A DNA stretch of 64,000 bases from Fervidibacter sinensis (GTDB lineage: Bacteria; Armatimonadota; Fervidibacteria; Fervidibacterales; Fervidibacteraceae). Under the pieces are notes generated by a model that did not search any database, was not told where the DNA came from, and saw nothing but the letters and a program-made list of their open reading frames with translations. Location of the stretch: the NCBI GenBank assembly GCA_032161045.1, contig JAVHTH010000002.1; one strand, written 5' to 3'. Shown here piece by piece: positions 1 to 8,999 of this stretch (position 1 is the first letter of the stretch; each line of letters opens with the position of its first letter). Position numbers and translations under genes: made by a program.

Positions 1-5
1 AAGCC

Positions 6-275
6 ATGCGAAGGCGAAAACGGGTTTGGCTCTTCGCAGCCGTATTGGCACTCATTCTGGGATGGGGTGGGCTCAACTGGTGGAACGAGCAAGTCCCTGT
101 CCGAATTAAGCAAATCGCTTGGACCATTCCCAAGAGTGGCGGGGAGTTGAAACAAGGTTCTTTTGACTTGGACAATGACGGCAACGAGGAAGTTATCGTT
201 TGGTCAAGGGAACATGTCTGGTGGCTGAGAATTGAGGGCGACATGTGGCTTGCTGAAAAGATGCTTCAAAGTTGA
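6..275 (+). CDS. membrane-anchored protein with FG-GAP-like segment; probable 5' part of a split gene
   Basis: I do not recognise this as a complete protein. It has a basic start (MRRRKR), a hydrophobic anchor at about residues 7-24 and, near residue 54, the acidic run DLDNDGNEEVIV, which resembles the calcium loop of FG-GAP/VCBS propeller repeats. It stops after 89 codons, and the next reading frame starts with TTG overlapping this stop (TTGA, 272-275). Two readings fit: a small translationally coupled gene, or the N-terminal part of one roughly 300-residue anchored protein broken by a one-base shift. The second seems likelier because the downstream frame has no signal sequence of its own although its domain is normally extracytoplasmic. 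Confidence 0.5.
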   Translation: MRRRKRVWLFAAVLALILGWGGLNWWNEQVPVRIKQIAWTIPKSGGELKQGSFDLDNDGNEEVIVWSREHVWWLRIEGDMWLAEKMLQS

Positions 276-919
276 CAATTTGGCTTGGAGATGAACTTTG
301 CGGGAAGGAGAGGATTGGTAACTGCCCAAATTCGGTCGCTCGCTTGATGGGCGCTAATGCTGTGATGACAGCAAGTTTCCACTGGTGGACGGGCAAAGGA
401 TTCATGGTGCTTGGACATGTAATTTGTGACGGTGAGAGCAAGAATTCTCCAAACCTTGACATTTTGCTTCGGCGTCGTTGCTACTTCGCTACAACTTGGG
501 ACATGAAGTTTCTCATAGGCGAAACTGATTTGACGGCAGGGAAGTTGCTCCAAAAGATGTCGCAAATTCGCCATCTTGTCGGTGGCGGTGGTTGGCTCAT
601 TAAAGATGGCGATCCAGAGGCGTGGCGATTGGCTTTTGCGCAAGGTTTTCGCCTTGACATAACACACGCTAAAAGGGAACGAACGGTTGTAGCAATTGAC
701 AAGGAAGGGGAAACTGCATGGCTGGCGGTTTTTGAAGGGCGTGTGTCCTTGCGAGAAATTTCTTGGTGGTTAAAGCGACATTTGCCAATCCATCGTGCCA
801 TCTTTTTTGACGGTGGTCGCAATTCTGTCTTGGTTGTTCGGACACCTGAGGGCGAGTTGCAAACTTTCGGGACAACGAGACCACTGCCTGAAGTTCCATG
901 CATGATTGTCGTGCGCTGA
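272..919 (+). CDS. phosphodiester glycosidase (NAGPA/DUF2233)-like domain protein
   Basis: The C-terminal half matches the usual order of phosphodiester-glycosidase domains. A glycine-rich strand with WLIKDG is followed by a basic patch (KRERTVVAIDKEG), then a SLREISWWL helix and the closing FFDGGRNSVLVV, which corresponds to the LDGGGSS signature of the family. In the signature, Gly-Gly is kept but the first Ser is replaced by Arg-Asn, so activity is uncertain. The family removes GlcNAc from phosphodiesters or has related cell-wall roles. The TTG start overlaps the stop of the preceding frame by 4 nt. There is no signal peptide here, which suggests that this and the preceding open frame were once one gene. 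The family call is from motif memory only. Confidence 0.5.
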   Translation: MTIWLGDELCGKERIGNCPNSVARLMGANAVMTASFHWWTGKGFMVLGHVICDGESKNSPNLDILLRRRCYFATTWDMKFLIGETDLTAGKLLQKMSQIRHLVGGGGWLIKDGDPEAWRLAFAQGFRLDITHAKRERTVVAIDKEGETAWLAVFEGRVSLREISWWLKRHLPIHRAIFFDGGRNSVLVVRTPEGELQTFGTTRPLPEVPCMIVVR

Positions 920-931
920 GGTGAGCACTGC

Positions 932-1318
932 ATGCAACCCGAATTGATGCGAGAAATCGTCACGGTTGACGCCTTTGATAAGTGGCTGAGTGCGCTTGCG
1001 GTTATCGGTTTCACTGCCAGCATCGTAGGTGGACTGCTATGGGCAAGAAAATTGACTCACCAAAAACGATGGCAACTTGGTGGCTTGACAGGTTTGCTTA
1101 TAGGCTGCATTTGCCTACTCATTTACGCACTCTGGCGTTTCTACCTTTGGCGAATCAGAATTGACCTTGACAGAGATTTTGTCGGGCTACACCGAGTTGA
1201 TGTGCTCATAGGCAATTTGCTGATTTTCGCGTTTGCGGGCGTAGTCGTTGGATTAGTTGGACGAATTTACGCTCGTTGGCTTAACCGCCAGTTGTCGCAA
1301 AGGGGTGAGAACTTGTGA
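932..1318 (+). CDS. small three-helix membrane protein, unknown function
   Basis: 128 residues with three likely membrane segments (about 20-37, 48-66 and 92-109). The first two are separated by a short basic loop (RKLTHQKRW), and the protein ends in a basic tail. No catalytic motif is visible and I do not recognise the family. It starts 12 bases after the glycosidase-like gene, and its stop overlaps the GTG start of the AddB-like gene (GTGA), so it sits in the middle of a tightly packed operon. Confidence 0.65.
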   Translation: MQPELMREIVTVDAFDKWLSALAVIGFTASIVGGLLWARKLTHQKRWQLGGLTGLLIGCICLLIYALWRFYLWRIRIDLDRDFVGLHRVDVLIGNLLIFAFAGVVVGLVGRIYARWLNRQLSQRGENL

Positions 1319-4300
1319 AGGTGACGGTCTTTTGCTCGCCCCATTGGTCGGTGCTACAAGACAAGGCACTGTCAATCTGGTGCAACGCTCAACAACAAAA
1401 TGCTTCTCCTTTGTTGCTTGTCCCTACAACTGCGATGCGTTCCTACTGGCTTTCGGTCATCGCTGAGGCAACAAAAGGTGTCTCAGGCGATAGCGTTTCG
1501 GTTCTTGACTTCCTTGCCTACCGTTTGGCTGCTTCGTGCACTCGTGAACTTGTCAGACTCGCCCAACCTATTGAGCAAAAACTTGCAGCAATCGTTGCTC
1601 GCTCTGGCTTGAACCTTCCAAACGAGTGGGAGCGTGCTGGCATCGTTGATGCTTTCCTGAGCGCTGTTGAAGAACTTGAACTCCATGACCTTTCACCCGA
1701 AACCGTTCAGAGTGCTTTGTCCGACGATGAAACGATTCAGGTCTTAGTTCAGTGGTGGCAAGCGTGGAAAGAAGTTTTGCACACGCAAGGTTTGTGGAGT
1801 TTGGGAGACGCATTGAAGAGCGCAAAAAAGTGCCTGCAGCGGAAAACTGACGCAATACCCAAAACGCAAACCGTGCTCGTTTACGGTTTCACCGCGTTGA
1901 CTTCTGCCCGTTGGGATTTTTTGAGAGCGTTGTTGGAAAGCGCGAACTCCAACGACTTGACGGTCTATTTCTTCGTTCCTGCGAATCCCGAAAACCGAAG
2001 TGCATACGGCTACTCACAACCGCTGATTAATCGGTTGAAGGGCGAATTCAATGCTGAAGTTTGCTATTTGCAGAACACATTGCCCGAAGAATTCCAATCA
2101 CTCCCTACCCTACTCTTCCGATGGCATCAGCCTAAACCTGAAAGCGAACTGAAACCGACTGACCGAATCGTTTATGTCGCGACCGCTGGCGAGGAACAAG
2201 AGGTTGAAATGGCAGCGAGGTTGTTGGTTCATTGGCGTCGGACTGGAAGGTTGAAGCGGTTCAGTGATGCCTTGTTAATCGCCCAATCGTTGGAGCCTTA
2301 CTTGCCCGCTCTGGAAGCGGTTAGTGCAAGGTATGACTTACCGTTCGTCATTTTGGATAAGTTGGTAAGACCGCATACAGGCTTGACAAATTTGATTTCT
2401 TCAATTTGGAACGCTCGCCGCTCAAACTGGGAGGGGGAAAATTTGTGGCAAGTTTTGCCGTCGCCTTACTTGCGTCACCCTTCAACACCCGACAAACCTT
2501 TGTTGCCAAAAGAGATACATGACGATCTGCTCTCCTTTGTGAGGCAAAGGCTTTCCGAAAGTGGCAGCAAGCGATGGGTTGAACTGCTGCAAGCCAAGTT
2601 CAGTAATGGAACATTTGTCAAGTCTGTTGCTGAGTTCTTTGACGCTGTTGACCAACTTCCCGTAAGCGCTACTGTCAGCGAACACGCTCGCTGCTGGCAG
2701 AGAGTCATTCAGTTTATCTGTCCAATTGACGATAGGGACGAGAGAGCCCTGCAAAACCTTCGCAGGCAATTAAACGCTTTAAAGGCTTGGACGGCGAAAG
2801 TTTCTGGAGATGAGTTCGTTGAATTCTTGGCTGAAGCCTGCATAGAAGATGTCAAGGAATTTAGGGACGCCATTCGTGTGGTATCTGCAAGTGATGCTCG
2901 TGGGCAAGTTGCTCCCGTTGTCATCCTGCTTGGCATGTCGGATGGTCGTTTCCCGCCTTCCCCAGCAATGTTTGAATTGCTGACCGATAAGCACCGCGAG
3001 GACTTGACGAAAAAGTTGGGGTTGAAAACATCGCTTCGCTTCCGTCGCCATCCAAAGGATAGAAGTCTTGACTTCGCGACTTCCTTTGCTCAAGAGCAGC
3101 GAATGCTTTTCGCCGAAATGCTCGGGATCGCAACTGATTGCTTAGTTCTAACACACCCTCGAACCGACCCTGATGGCAAACCCATTGCTCGCTCCTTGTT
3201 CCTTGACGAAATTGAGGATGCATTGAAAGCAGCAGGTTACACTTGGCTTAAGGAAGAGCGCGACTTAGCAGATGTCGTTTTGCCCAAACTGCCTATAGAG
3301 GGCAGGGATTCGTCCGACCAGACCGTAGAGCAAAGGGCTTTGCCTGAAGGGGTAGACCAAGCGATAAATCTCCATGAGGCAAAAACCACAGCGATGTTTT
3401 ACGCTTTCACAGGTCACACTGCTCTATCTGAATTTGACAAAGCGTTGGTGAGCGCTAATTTGCGCGACGAGAACTTGAGGGAACGGCTCTTGGTGGAATG
3501 GAAGAGATGGACAGAACCACAGGAAGGAAGGTGGGATGGAAAGGGGTTGGATATTGCCCCAGAATCGTTGATTGCCCGTTGGAGAGAACAAAGGCTTACA
3601 GTGACAGCGCTGGAAGATTACGGTCATTGCCCTTACCGATTTTTTGCCCGAAATGTGCTCCGATTGTGCCGTCCCTACGAGGTGACCTATTTCGTTGACC
3701 CAGCAACCATTGGCGATTTGTGGCACAAGATTGTCGCCGAGTTTTTGAAAGTTTTCCAAGAAAACGGCAAGTTTCCCGACGAGCAATTTTTGCGTCAAGT
3801 GGCTCAAAGTGTGCTTGAGAATCACCTACAGATTAAGCAAGCACCGCAGCAGGTTCAGCAGTTGTTATGGCAGCGAATTGAAATGGTTTTGCCTTCCGTA
3901 TGGAAAGTGGAGAAGGTTCAAGCGGGAAAGTGGACGCCCGTGAAAGTTGAAGAAGAGATTTCGCTGCCAGCATCGGCATTGGGCGACATTCCGCCAGAAT
4001 TGAGCGAGTTAAAGTTGGTGATGAGACCTGACCGAGTTGATTGCAACCCCAAAGGTGAGCAGCGAGTTGTTGATTACAAAACGGGGGGAACACCGTCCCA
4101 AGCCCATATCCGAAAGGGCGTTGCGTTCCAACTTCCCCTCTACGCTTTCGCTTTGCAGCGAGAAGGTGGCGCAGTCAATGAGGCTTTGTTCCTGAAATTC
4201 ACATCAAAGGGGGATTACAGCATAAGGTGTCATTTGAGTGAGAAAGTTAAGGGCAAACAAACGCTCACTCTCTTAGATGCGATTTCTTTTGCCAGAGAGT

Positions 4301-4464
4301 ATGCGAGACAATACTTGCACAAAATTGCTCAATCTGACTTCACCGTTTTGCCCTTCAATTTGAACGAGAGTTGTCGTTCGTGCGATTTCAAAGCGCTCTG
4401 CCGTCGTCACCCTTTGCGGTTGAGAGAGCGAGTTGTAGGAGCAGGACCTGAAGATGAAGTCTGA
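1315..4464 (+). CDS. AddB-like PD-(D/E)XK nuclease with C-terminal Fe-S cluster motif
   Basis: A 1049-residue protein with the shape of AddB/RexB, the nuclease subunit of the helicase-nuclease that processes double-strand breaks. The nuclease core is at the C-terminal end: RPDRVD followed by VVDYKTG (Asp920, Lys922). Four cysteines in the AddB iron-sulfur arrangement frame it: Cys772 in GHCPYRFF, and Cys1020, Cys1023 and Cys1029 in CRSCDFKALC. The N-terminus, where AddB normally has a Walker A loop, reads FCSPHWSVLQDKAL and then LLLVPTTA, so no GxGKT/S is seen. The helicase half is thus probably inactive, as in 'inactivated helicase' members. The GTG start overlaps the upstream stop. No AddA-like partner is in the window. 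Confidence 0.82.
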   Translation: MKVTVFCSPHWSVLQDKALSIWCNAQQQNASPLLLVPTTAMRSYWLSVIAEATKGVSGDSVSVLDFLAYRLAASCTRELVRLAQPIEQKLAAIVARSGLNLPNEWERAGIVDAFLSAVEELELHDLSPETVQSALSDDETIQVLVQWWQAWKEVLHTQGLWSLGDALKSAKKCLQRKTDAIPKTQTVLVYGFTALTSARWDFLRALLESANSNDLTVYFFVPANPENRSAYGYSQPLINRLKGEFNAEVCYLQNTLPEEFQSLPTLLFRWHQPKPESELKPTDRIVYVATAGEEQEVEMAARLLVHWRRTGRLKRFSDALLIAQSLEPYLPALEAVSARYDLPFVILDKLVRPHTGLTNLISSIWNARRSNWEGENLWQVLPSPYLRHPSTPDKPLLPKEIHDDLLSFVRQRLSESGSKRWVELLQAKFSNGTFVKSVAEFFDAVDQLPVSATVSEHARCWQRVIQFICPIDDRDERALQNLRRQLNALKAWTAKVSGDEFVEFLAEACIEDVKEFRDAIRVVSASDARGQVAPVVILLGMSDGRFPPSPAMFELLTDKHREDLTKKLGLKTSLRFRRHPKDRSLDFATSFAQEQRMLFAEMLGIATDCLVLTHPRTDPDGKPIARSLFLDEIEDALKAAGYTWLKEERDLADVVLPKLPIEGRDSSDQTVEQRALPEGVDQAINLHEAKTTAMFYAFTGHTALSEFDKALVSANLRDENLRERLLVEWKRWTEPQEGRWDGKGLDIAPESLIARWREQRLTVTALEDYGHCPYRFFARNVLRLCRPYEVTYFVDPATIGDLWHKIVAEFLKVFQENGKFPDEQFLRQVAQSVLENHLQIKQAPQQVQQLLWQRIEMVLPSVWKVEKVQAGKWTPVKVEEEISLPASALGDIPPELSELKLVMRPDRVDCNPKGEQRVVDYKTGGTPSQAHIRKGVAFQLPLYAFALQREGGAVNEALFLKFTSKGDYSIRCHLSEKVKGKQTLTLLDAISFAREYARQYLHKIAQSDFTVLPFNLNESCRSCDFKALCRRHPLRLRERVVGAGPEDEV

Positions 4465-4494
4465 AGTTTTTGCTGCGACAGGGGGCAGCGTGGT

Positions 4495-5535
4495 TTGAGT
4501 TACGAAATTGGGATGAAAACTTTAAGGCTTGAATTTGCTGAGAGGGTTGCCCACACCGAATATTGCTCCAATTACGCTCTCGTCCGTGAAATAACAGGGC
4601 TTGATCCCACAAAGGACGAAAGCGCTTGGCGTGCCTTTTACGACGCTTGGCAGTTTGACTTGCTCTGGCTCACGAATGACGGTCCGGTTGGTTGGGAGAA
4701 GCGAGGTAGGGTCACCGACATGGGACATGCCGAGTTCCTTGAAGGCGGAATTGACAAACGCGAAACCATTTACTGCCCATTTGAAGATGTTGACCAAGTG
4801 CTTGAGTTTGATGCCGTTGAGGAATACGGTTTGCCCGATTTTGACGAACTTGTGCGATACTATGAAAACTGGCACAAATCGGTTCAGGCTTCTTACCCGA
4901 ATCAGGTTTGTCCCGGTGGCTACTACAAAACCCTTGTCTCAGGTGCAATTCAAGCCTTCGGTTGGGAAATGCTCTTGCTGGCAGCGGCGGATAAGAAAAG
5001 ATTTGACAAGGTGCTTGACAGTTTCTTTGAACTCTCGCTGCACCATTTTCGGGCATGGGCAAAGACATCAATTGAGGTCTTCATATGCCACGACGACATG
5101 GTTTGGACGCAAGGTCCGTTCATGCACCCAGATTTTTACCGAAGCGCAATTTTCCCACGATACAAGAGGCTCTGGGAAGTGCTACATGAAGCGGGGAAAA
5201 TTGTGCTGTTTTGTTCCGATGGCGATTGGACGATGTTCGTTGATGACATAGCCGAAGTGGGTGCCGATGGGTTCATTTTTGAGCCGTTGGTTTCGCTTGA
5301 ATATGTCGTTGAACGCTACGGCAAAACCCATGTAATCGTCGGCAGCAAAGTTGATTGCCGAACTCTCACATTTGGCACGAAAGAGCAGATTAAGGCTGAG
5401 GTTGATGAGACTCTAAAACTTGCAAAAAGTTGCCCCGGCTTTGTCTTTGCTGTCGGTAATCACATTCCGAGTAATGTCCCTGTTGAAAACGCACTGTTCT
5501 ACTTTGACTACCTGAGCGAAAATTGGCGGCGTTAA
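4495..5535 (+). CDS. uroporphyrinogen decarboxylase (UroD) family protein, probably not HemE
   Basis: The 346-residue TIM-barrel protein belongs to the broad UroD/methyltransferase superfamily (PF01208). Visible landmarks are FICHDDMVWTQGPFMHPDFYR in the centre (at about residues 195-215), then FCSDGDWTMFVDDIAEVGADG and finally VIVGSKVDCRTLTFG and FAVGNHIPSNVP. True HemE carries conserved N-terminal Arg/Asp residues that are not evident here. Members of this group in Armatimonadota and Planctomycetes are often linked to methyl transfer or sugar catabolism, and the substrate is unknown. The TTG start at 4495 follows a weak purine stretch; an ATG six codons on is an alternative. It is followed by a strong terminator and faces a convergent gene. 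Confidence 0.75.
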   Translation: MSYEIGMKTLRLEFAERVAHTEYCSNYALVREITGLDPTKDESAWRAFYDAWQFDLLWLTNDGPVGWEKRGRVTDMGHAEFLEGGIDKRETIYCPFEDVDQVLEFDAVEEYGLPDFDELVRYYENWHKSVQASYPNQVCPGGYYKTLVSGAIQAFGWEMLLLAAADKKRFDKVLDSFFELSLHHFRAWAKTSIEVFICHDDMVWTQGPFMHPDFYRSAIFPRYKRLWEVLHEAGKIVLFCSDGDWTMFVDDIAEVGADGFIFEPLVSLEYVVERYGKTHVIVGSKVDCRTLTFGTKEQIKAEVDETLKLAKSCPGFVFAVGNHIPSNVPVENALFYFDYLSENWRR

Positions 5536-5576
5536 TTTCAAGCCCAGAGAAGTTAGAGCGAAAAAGCAGAAAACAA

Positions 5577-5613
5577 AACGCCGCAGGGTTTGTCCCTGCG
5601 GCGTTAATTTTTT
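5577..5613. terminator. bidirectional Rho-independent terminator
   Basis: A perfect 12-bp stem, AACGCCGCAGGG paired with CCCTGCGGCGTT, with a 5-base loop, is followed on the plus strand by AATTTTTT. On the minus strand it is followed by TTGTTTT. It lies between the convergent UroD-like gene and the Spy/CpxP-like gene and can serve both. Confidence 0.9.
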
Positions 5614-5629
5614 GAGTTGTAGGTTCAAA

Positions 5630-6349
5630 TCACTGTCGTGGACGACCGCCACCGAAAGGTTGGAACTCAAATTTGAACGGTTCACCGATCAACTCGCGCC
5701 ATCGCTTTTTCTGTCGCTCGGTCAAGAGTTTCTCAATCTGCTCGTCAACCCACTGGCGGATTTTCTGCATCTCTTGGAAGCGAGCCTGTGGGTCACCAGT
5801 CGGTCCTTGCTGGAAAATTGCCCTTCTCTTTTCGGCTGCCTCGCGAAGGATTTCTCGGATTTTTGCTTGTTGCTCCTCAGTTATCCCAACTTCCTTTGCG
5901 ATGCTTGGGCGTCCAAGTGCAGCGAGTCCTTCAACTTGCAATGAGATCTGCCTAAGCCGCTTGAGTTGCTGCTCATTCAAAATCTTCGCCAGTTCCTTCT
6001 CAACTTCGGCATTGAGAGATTCAAGTCGCTTCTCGCGCTCTTCGGGCGAAAGGTTACGCAACTCTTGACCAAGCCCTCGGAACTTCTCACGCAATTGCTC
6101 ACCCAACTGCTCCAACTTCGTGCGTTGCTCTTCAGTGAGTTTCAACTCCTGTTGGACTTGAGGGTTACGGAGGAGACCAAGCATCAACATTGGACCGCCC
6201 CTCGCAAACATCATTGGGGCACCTACAGGTGGTCCCGGAGGCTGCCCCCCCTGACCACGACGCCCTCCCGCAGGTGATTGAGCAAATGTCAAGCCCACCA
6301 ACGCCCCTGCCAGCAATGCCACAATTGCCATTCGCCTAAGCATTTCCAT
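5630..6349 (-). CDS. Spy/CpxP-like secreted helical protein
   Basis: 239 residues starting with a clear signal peptide (MEMLRRMAIVALLAGALVG, cleavage after about FAQ). A Gly/Pro-rich linker follows, then long amphipathic helices rich in Glu, Lys, Arg and Gln. Three LTxxQ-like repeats (LKLTEEQRTKLEQLG, VGITEEQQAKIREIL, LLTERQKKRWREL) are the signature of the Spy/CpxP/zinc-resistance periplasmic family, which acts as periplasmic chaperones or metal and stress sensors. The tail ends in GGGRPRQ. A purine-rich ribosome site (GGAGGTGC) precedes the ATG. It stands alone between a terminator and the large membrane protein gene that follows. The family fold is fairly sure; the particular role is not. 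Confidence 0.75.
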   Translation of the reverse strand: MEMLRRMAIVALLAGALVGLTFAQSPAGGRRGQGGQPPGPPVGAPMMFARGGPMLMLGLLRNPQVQQELKLTEEQRTKLEQLGEQLREKFRGLGQELRNLSPEEREKRLESLNAEVEKELAKILNEQQLKRLRQISLQVEGLAALGRPSIAKEVGITEEQQAKIREILREAAEKRRAIFQQGPTGDPQARFQEMQKIRQWVDEQIEKLLTERQKKRWRELIGEPFKFEFQPFGGGRPRQ

Positions 6350-6420
6350 GCACCTCCGTGCAATTTAACTTCGTTCGGCAGGTTTTGCCGTTTCTTTTAG
6401 ACGCAGGAGTTTGTCGTCGG

Positions 6421-8064
6421 TCAAATGGGAAGGTAAACCCGACCCTCCCAAACCGAAGTGACAATCAGAGTGGCTGCGTAAAGCAAGAAAATTGTCGCCG
6501 CTGTCAACAATGACCAGCGCCAAATACCTTGAACGATGGCACGGGACATGGGAATACCCTTTCGGCTGCCCAATAGTCCCATTGCGAAAGCAAAAGTCAG
6601 TGAACCTATCGCAACCAAAGTCAGCAGAAATTCCTGCAACAAATCTGTTGGAAGTCCAAACCCATCAAAGCCTTCAAGAGTTATCGCAACCTCGTAAACG
6701 ATCCAAATCCCCTTAATTGCTCCAATTCCCCAAAGCCAAATTGTCGCCACAAGCCAAATTGCAAAGAGCAAAATTGCACCGAGCCGAAACGGTCGTTGTT
6801 CCCTCGCACCGATTTGTTTTTTGCGCATCGCCATTCTTTCAACGCTCAACACGAACCCTGCTCCAACCCACATCGCCAGCAAGATTGCGACTGCACTCAA
6901 AAATGTCAAGTTCATTGACCAAACGAAAGCGAGTTCATCCAAGATAAGCGACTTCTGGACCTGTTTCATCAACCCTTCCCTCACCCTTTGATTTGCTTGC
7001 AATTCCGCCTGTGTCCACTTTGCTGCTTCGTTTTGACCGAGTTGCTTAAGGTAGTTGATGAAGCGAATCTGAATTAACTTACCCCTCTCCTGTTTCTCGG
7101 TTGGCTCGGGCAGGAACTCGCCTTTTGGGCGCACTGTGGCAATGTGAGCGATGGCAGGAGCAACCAATTTTGGTAGTTTTGATTTTTCCTGCTCCCGCAT
7201 CAACTTAGCACACTGCATCAACGCCGAACGGATTTCAAGCCCTTCCACAAACTTCCCTTTGCGCTCCAATTCCATCGCCTTGTATGCAACGACATAGGCT
7301 AACTCCTTGAGCCGGATAGGGTACGGTTCAAGGCGCATCTCAAGAAGGCAAATTTTTGTCAACCCATAGGCTTTGCCAAAAGTGGTTTCCCACAATCGCA
7401 GCACACCTTCACTTTCGTCCAAGACATAATCATCCCAGCGCTGCTTTTTACTCGCCTGCAACAATGCCTTTAACGCTTCTCCGTCACGGTGTGAGGCAAA
7501 CAGTGCAACGGCTCGCATCATCGGGAAGAAAGCGTTATCAGGGTCAATGCGCTCGCCATTGGTTGCAACTTTCTCAAAAGCAGCAAGGTGCTTAGGATCA
7601 GGTTGGCGGAAAGTTTTAGGTAGTGGGCTTTCAGATAGCAAATACCGTTCCTTACGGTCAAAGCGGATTCGGTTGATGTAGTCGTAGCGTAAAATTGCAG
7701 CGTGAAGCAATGAACTTTTGGGAAAGCGGTCAAGCAAATCCCGCAATCGTTCGGAAAACACAGCGTATGCCTCAGTCAAAACACAAAGTGCAATTTGCGT
7801 TTTCTCATCCTCGGGATAGCGTTGCGCCGTTTGAGACAAAAGTTGCTTCGCTCTCGCTTTTATGCTCTCACCTTCCAGCGTTGATAACCCCAATATCTCT
7901 GGTTTGATACCCGACAAAAGCGTCAGCGCTTTTTCTGGGAAAGTTGAGAAAAGCATCCGAAGTTGAGTCCGCATCACCCACCCCGTTGAAGGCAAAACGA
8001 GCAAGACGATAAACGCTAAAACCGCAAGAGCAACCAACAAGTTTCGCATTCGCGTCATTTTCAT
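6421..8064 (-). CDS. large membrane protein with TPR-like middle region, unknown function
   Basis: 547 residues. The first membrane helix is at about residues 10-30. It is followed by a soluble, α-helical, tetratricopeptide-like region of about 340 residues (helix pairs rich in Leu, Ala, Tyr and Arg, e.g. NAFFPMMRAVALFASHRDGEA). Four or five hydrophobic segments then lie in the last 175 residues (near 378-400, 423-445, 480-502 and 515-537). I do not recognise a named family. The arrangement suggests a membrane protein that presents a helical repeat domain outside the cytoplasm. It is read in the same direction as the Spy/CpxP-like gene, 71 bases upstream of it. Confidence 0.65.
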   Translation of the reverse strand: MKMTRMRNLLVALAVLAFIVLLVLPSTGWVMRTQLRMLFSTFPEKALTLLSGIKPEILGLSTLEGESIKARAKQLLSQTAQRYPEDEKTQIALCVLTEAYAVFSERLRDLLDRFPKSSLLHAAILRYDYINRIRFDRKERYLLSESPLPKTFRQPDPKHLAAFEKVATNGERIDPDNAFFPMMRAVALFASHRDGEALKALLQASKKQRWDDYVLDESEGVLRLWETTFGKAYGLTKICLLEMRLEPYPIRLKELAYVVAYKAMELERKGKFVEGLEIRSALMQCAKLMREQEKSKLPKLVAPAIAHIATVRPKGEFLPEPTEKQERGKLIQIRFINYLKQLGQNEAAKWTQAELQANQRVREGLMKQVQKSLILDELAFVWSMNLTFLSAVAILLAMWVGAGFVLSVERMAMRKKQIGAREQRPFRLGAILLFAIWLVATIWLWGIGAIKGIWIVYEVAITLEGFDGFGLPTDLLQEFLLTLVAIGSLTFAFAMGLLGSRKGIPMSRAIVQGIWRWSLLTAATIFLLYAATLIVTSVWEGRVYLPI

Positions 8065-8378
8065 GTTAATCGCCTCCCCCCAACAACTATGTCACTGGCT
8101 TCAGCCAGTGTTGATGACTTGCAGGGTCGGGTTCCACCCGACCAATTTTCGGCACGCTGGTGGGTGTGCCCTCCACGAGAATTTTTCCACTGTCTGATGT
8201 CTAAAGAGGCGCCAAGAAATTTCGTCAACAACTACAGGCTCAAGCCTGTGGTAGCATGATTGGAAAGAACTGCAACCGAAACATTTGCGCTAAAGGGTGA
8301 CTGTGAAAATTGTGCCTCTTATAAGTGCAATGTTTGTCTTTGGATTGCGACAAATTTTTTGGTCGGGAGGTGACCGAA
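8065..8378. repeat. intergenic region with several short palindromes
   Basis: 314 bases between divergent genes. Four hairpin-forming palindromes are visible: CACTGGCTTCAGCCAGTG near 8092, GTCGGGTTCCACCCGAC near 8128, GGCACGCTGGTGGGTGTGCC near 8151 and CTACAGGCTCAAGCCTGTGG near 8232. They resemble pieces of the twin-palindrome repeats found elsewhere in the window. The last part (8365-8373, GGGAGGTGA) is the ribosome site of the first Uma2 gene. I see no confident promoter. Confidence 0.6.
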
Positions 8379-8978
8379 ATGGTCACGATAGAGGAGAAGG
8401 TAAAGACGATTCCAGCGGTTCAGCGACGCAAGTTCACAAAAGCCGAATACTACAAGATGGCGGAGATGGGGTTTTTCAATGGGCAGAGGGTTGAGTTGAT
8501 AGATGGCGAGGTGATTTTGATGAGCCCTCAAGAGGCTGGACACGCTACAGCGGTTGGGTTGACAGCAGACGCACTTCAAAAGATTTTCTCCGAAGGTTTT
8601 GTCGTCCGTGTTCAGCAACCTTTAGATTTGGGCGAAACTTACGAACCCGAACCTGATGTCGCAGTCGTTGTAGGACAAAGACGGGATTACGCCACCGTTC
8701 ACCCCAAGACTGCAGTGCTCATAGTTGAGGTTGCGCTTTCATCCGTTGATTACGACAGAACGGTCAAGGGGAGCCTTTACGCCAAAGCGGGCATCCAAGA
8801 GTTCTGGCTTTTGAATTTGAGGGAGCGAAGGTTTGAGGTTTTCCGCGAACCGATTCCCATGTCCGACCAACCTTTTGGCTTCGGATACAAAAGCATCCGC
8901 ATCTACTTGCCCGACGAATCAATTTCGCCTATAGCGAAACCTGACGCCCAAGTCAAGGTGGCTGACCTATTGCCTTAA
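8379..8978 (+). CDS. Uma2 family endonuclease (DUF820)
   Basis: A restriction-endonuclease-fold protein of the Uma2 family, usually about 190-200 residues. Family features in order: YYKMAEMGFFNGQRVELIDGEV at the start (Glu in the first β-strand), EPEPDVAVV with the catalytic Asp, VLIVEVALSS with the second acid, then YDRTVKGSLYAKAGIQEFWLLN with the lysine helix and the conserved W. I place the start at the internal ATG 8379 because GGGAGGTGA lies 5 bases before it and the product then aligns end to end with the tandem copy downstream. An earlier ATG at 8325 is in frame but has no ribosome site. The biological role of Uma2 proteins is not established. Confidence 0.88.
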   Translation: MVTIEEKVKTIPAVQRRKFTKAEYYKMAEMGFFNGQRVELIDGEVILMSPQEAGHATAVGLTADALQKIFSEGFVVRVQQPLDLGETYEPEPDVAVVVGQRRDYATVHPKTAVLIVEVALSSVDYDRTVKGSLYAKAGIQEFWLLNLRERRFEVFREPIPMSDQPFGFGYKSIRIYLPDESISPIAKPDAQVKVADLLP

Positions 8979-8999
8979 AGCGAAAGGAGATGATGAACA

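Noticed and set aside
4495..5535. Calling the UroD-family genes hemE
   Set aside because: The N-terminal catalytic Arg/Asp pattern of HemE is not seen, and two distant paralogues in one window outside any haem cluster argue against it.
5673..6277. Plus-strand open frames opposite the Spy/CpxP-like gene
   Set aside because: They are low-complexity mirror frames of a clearly coding gene, with no ribosome site or domain.
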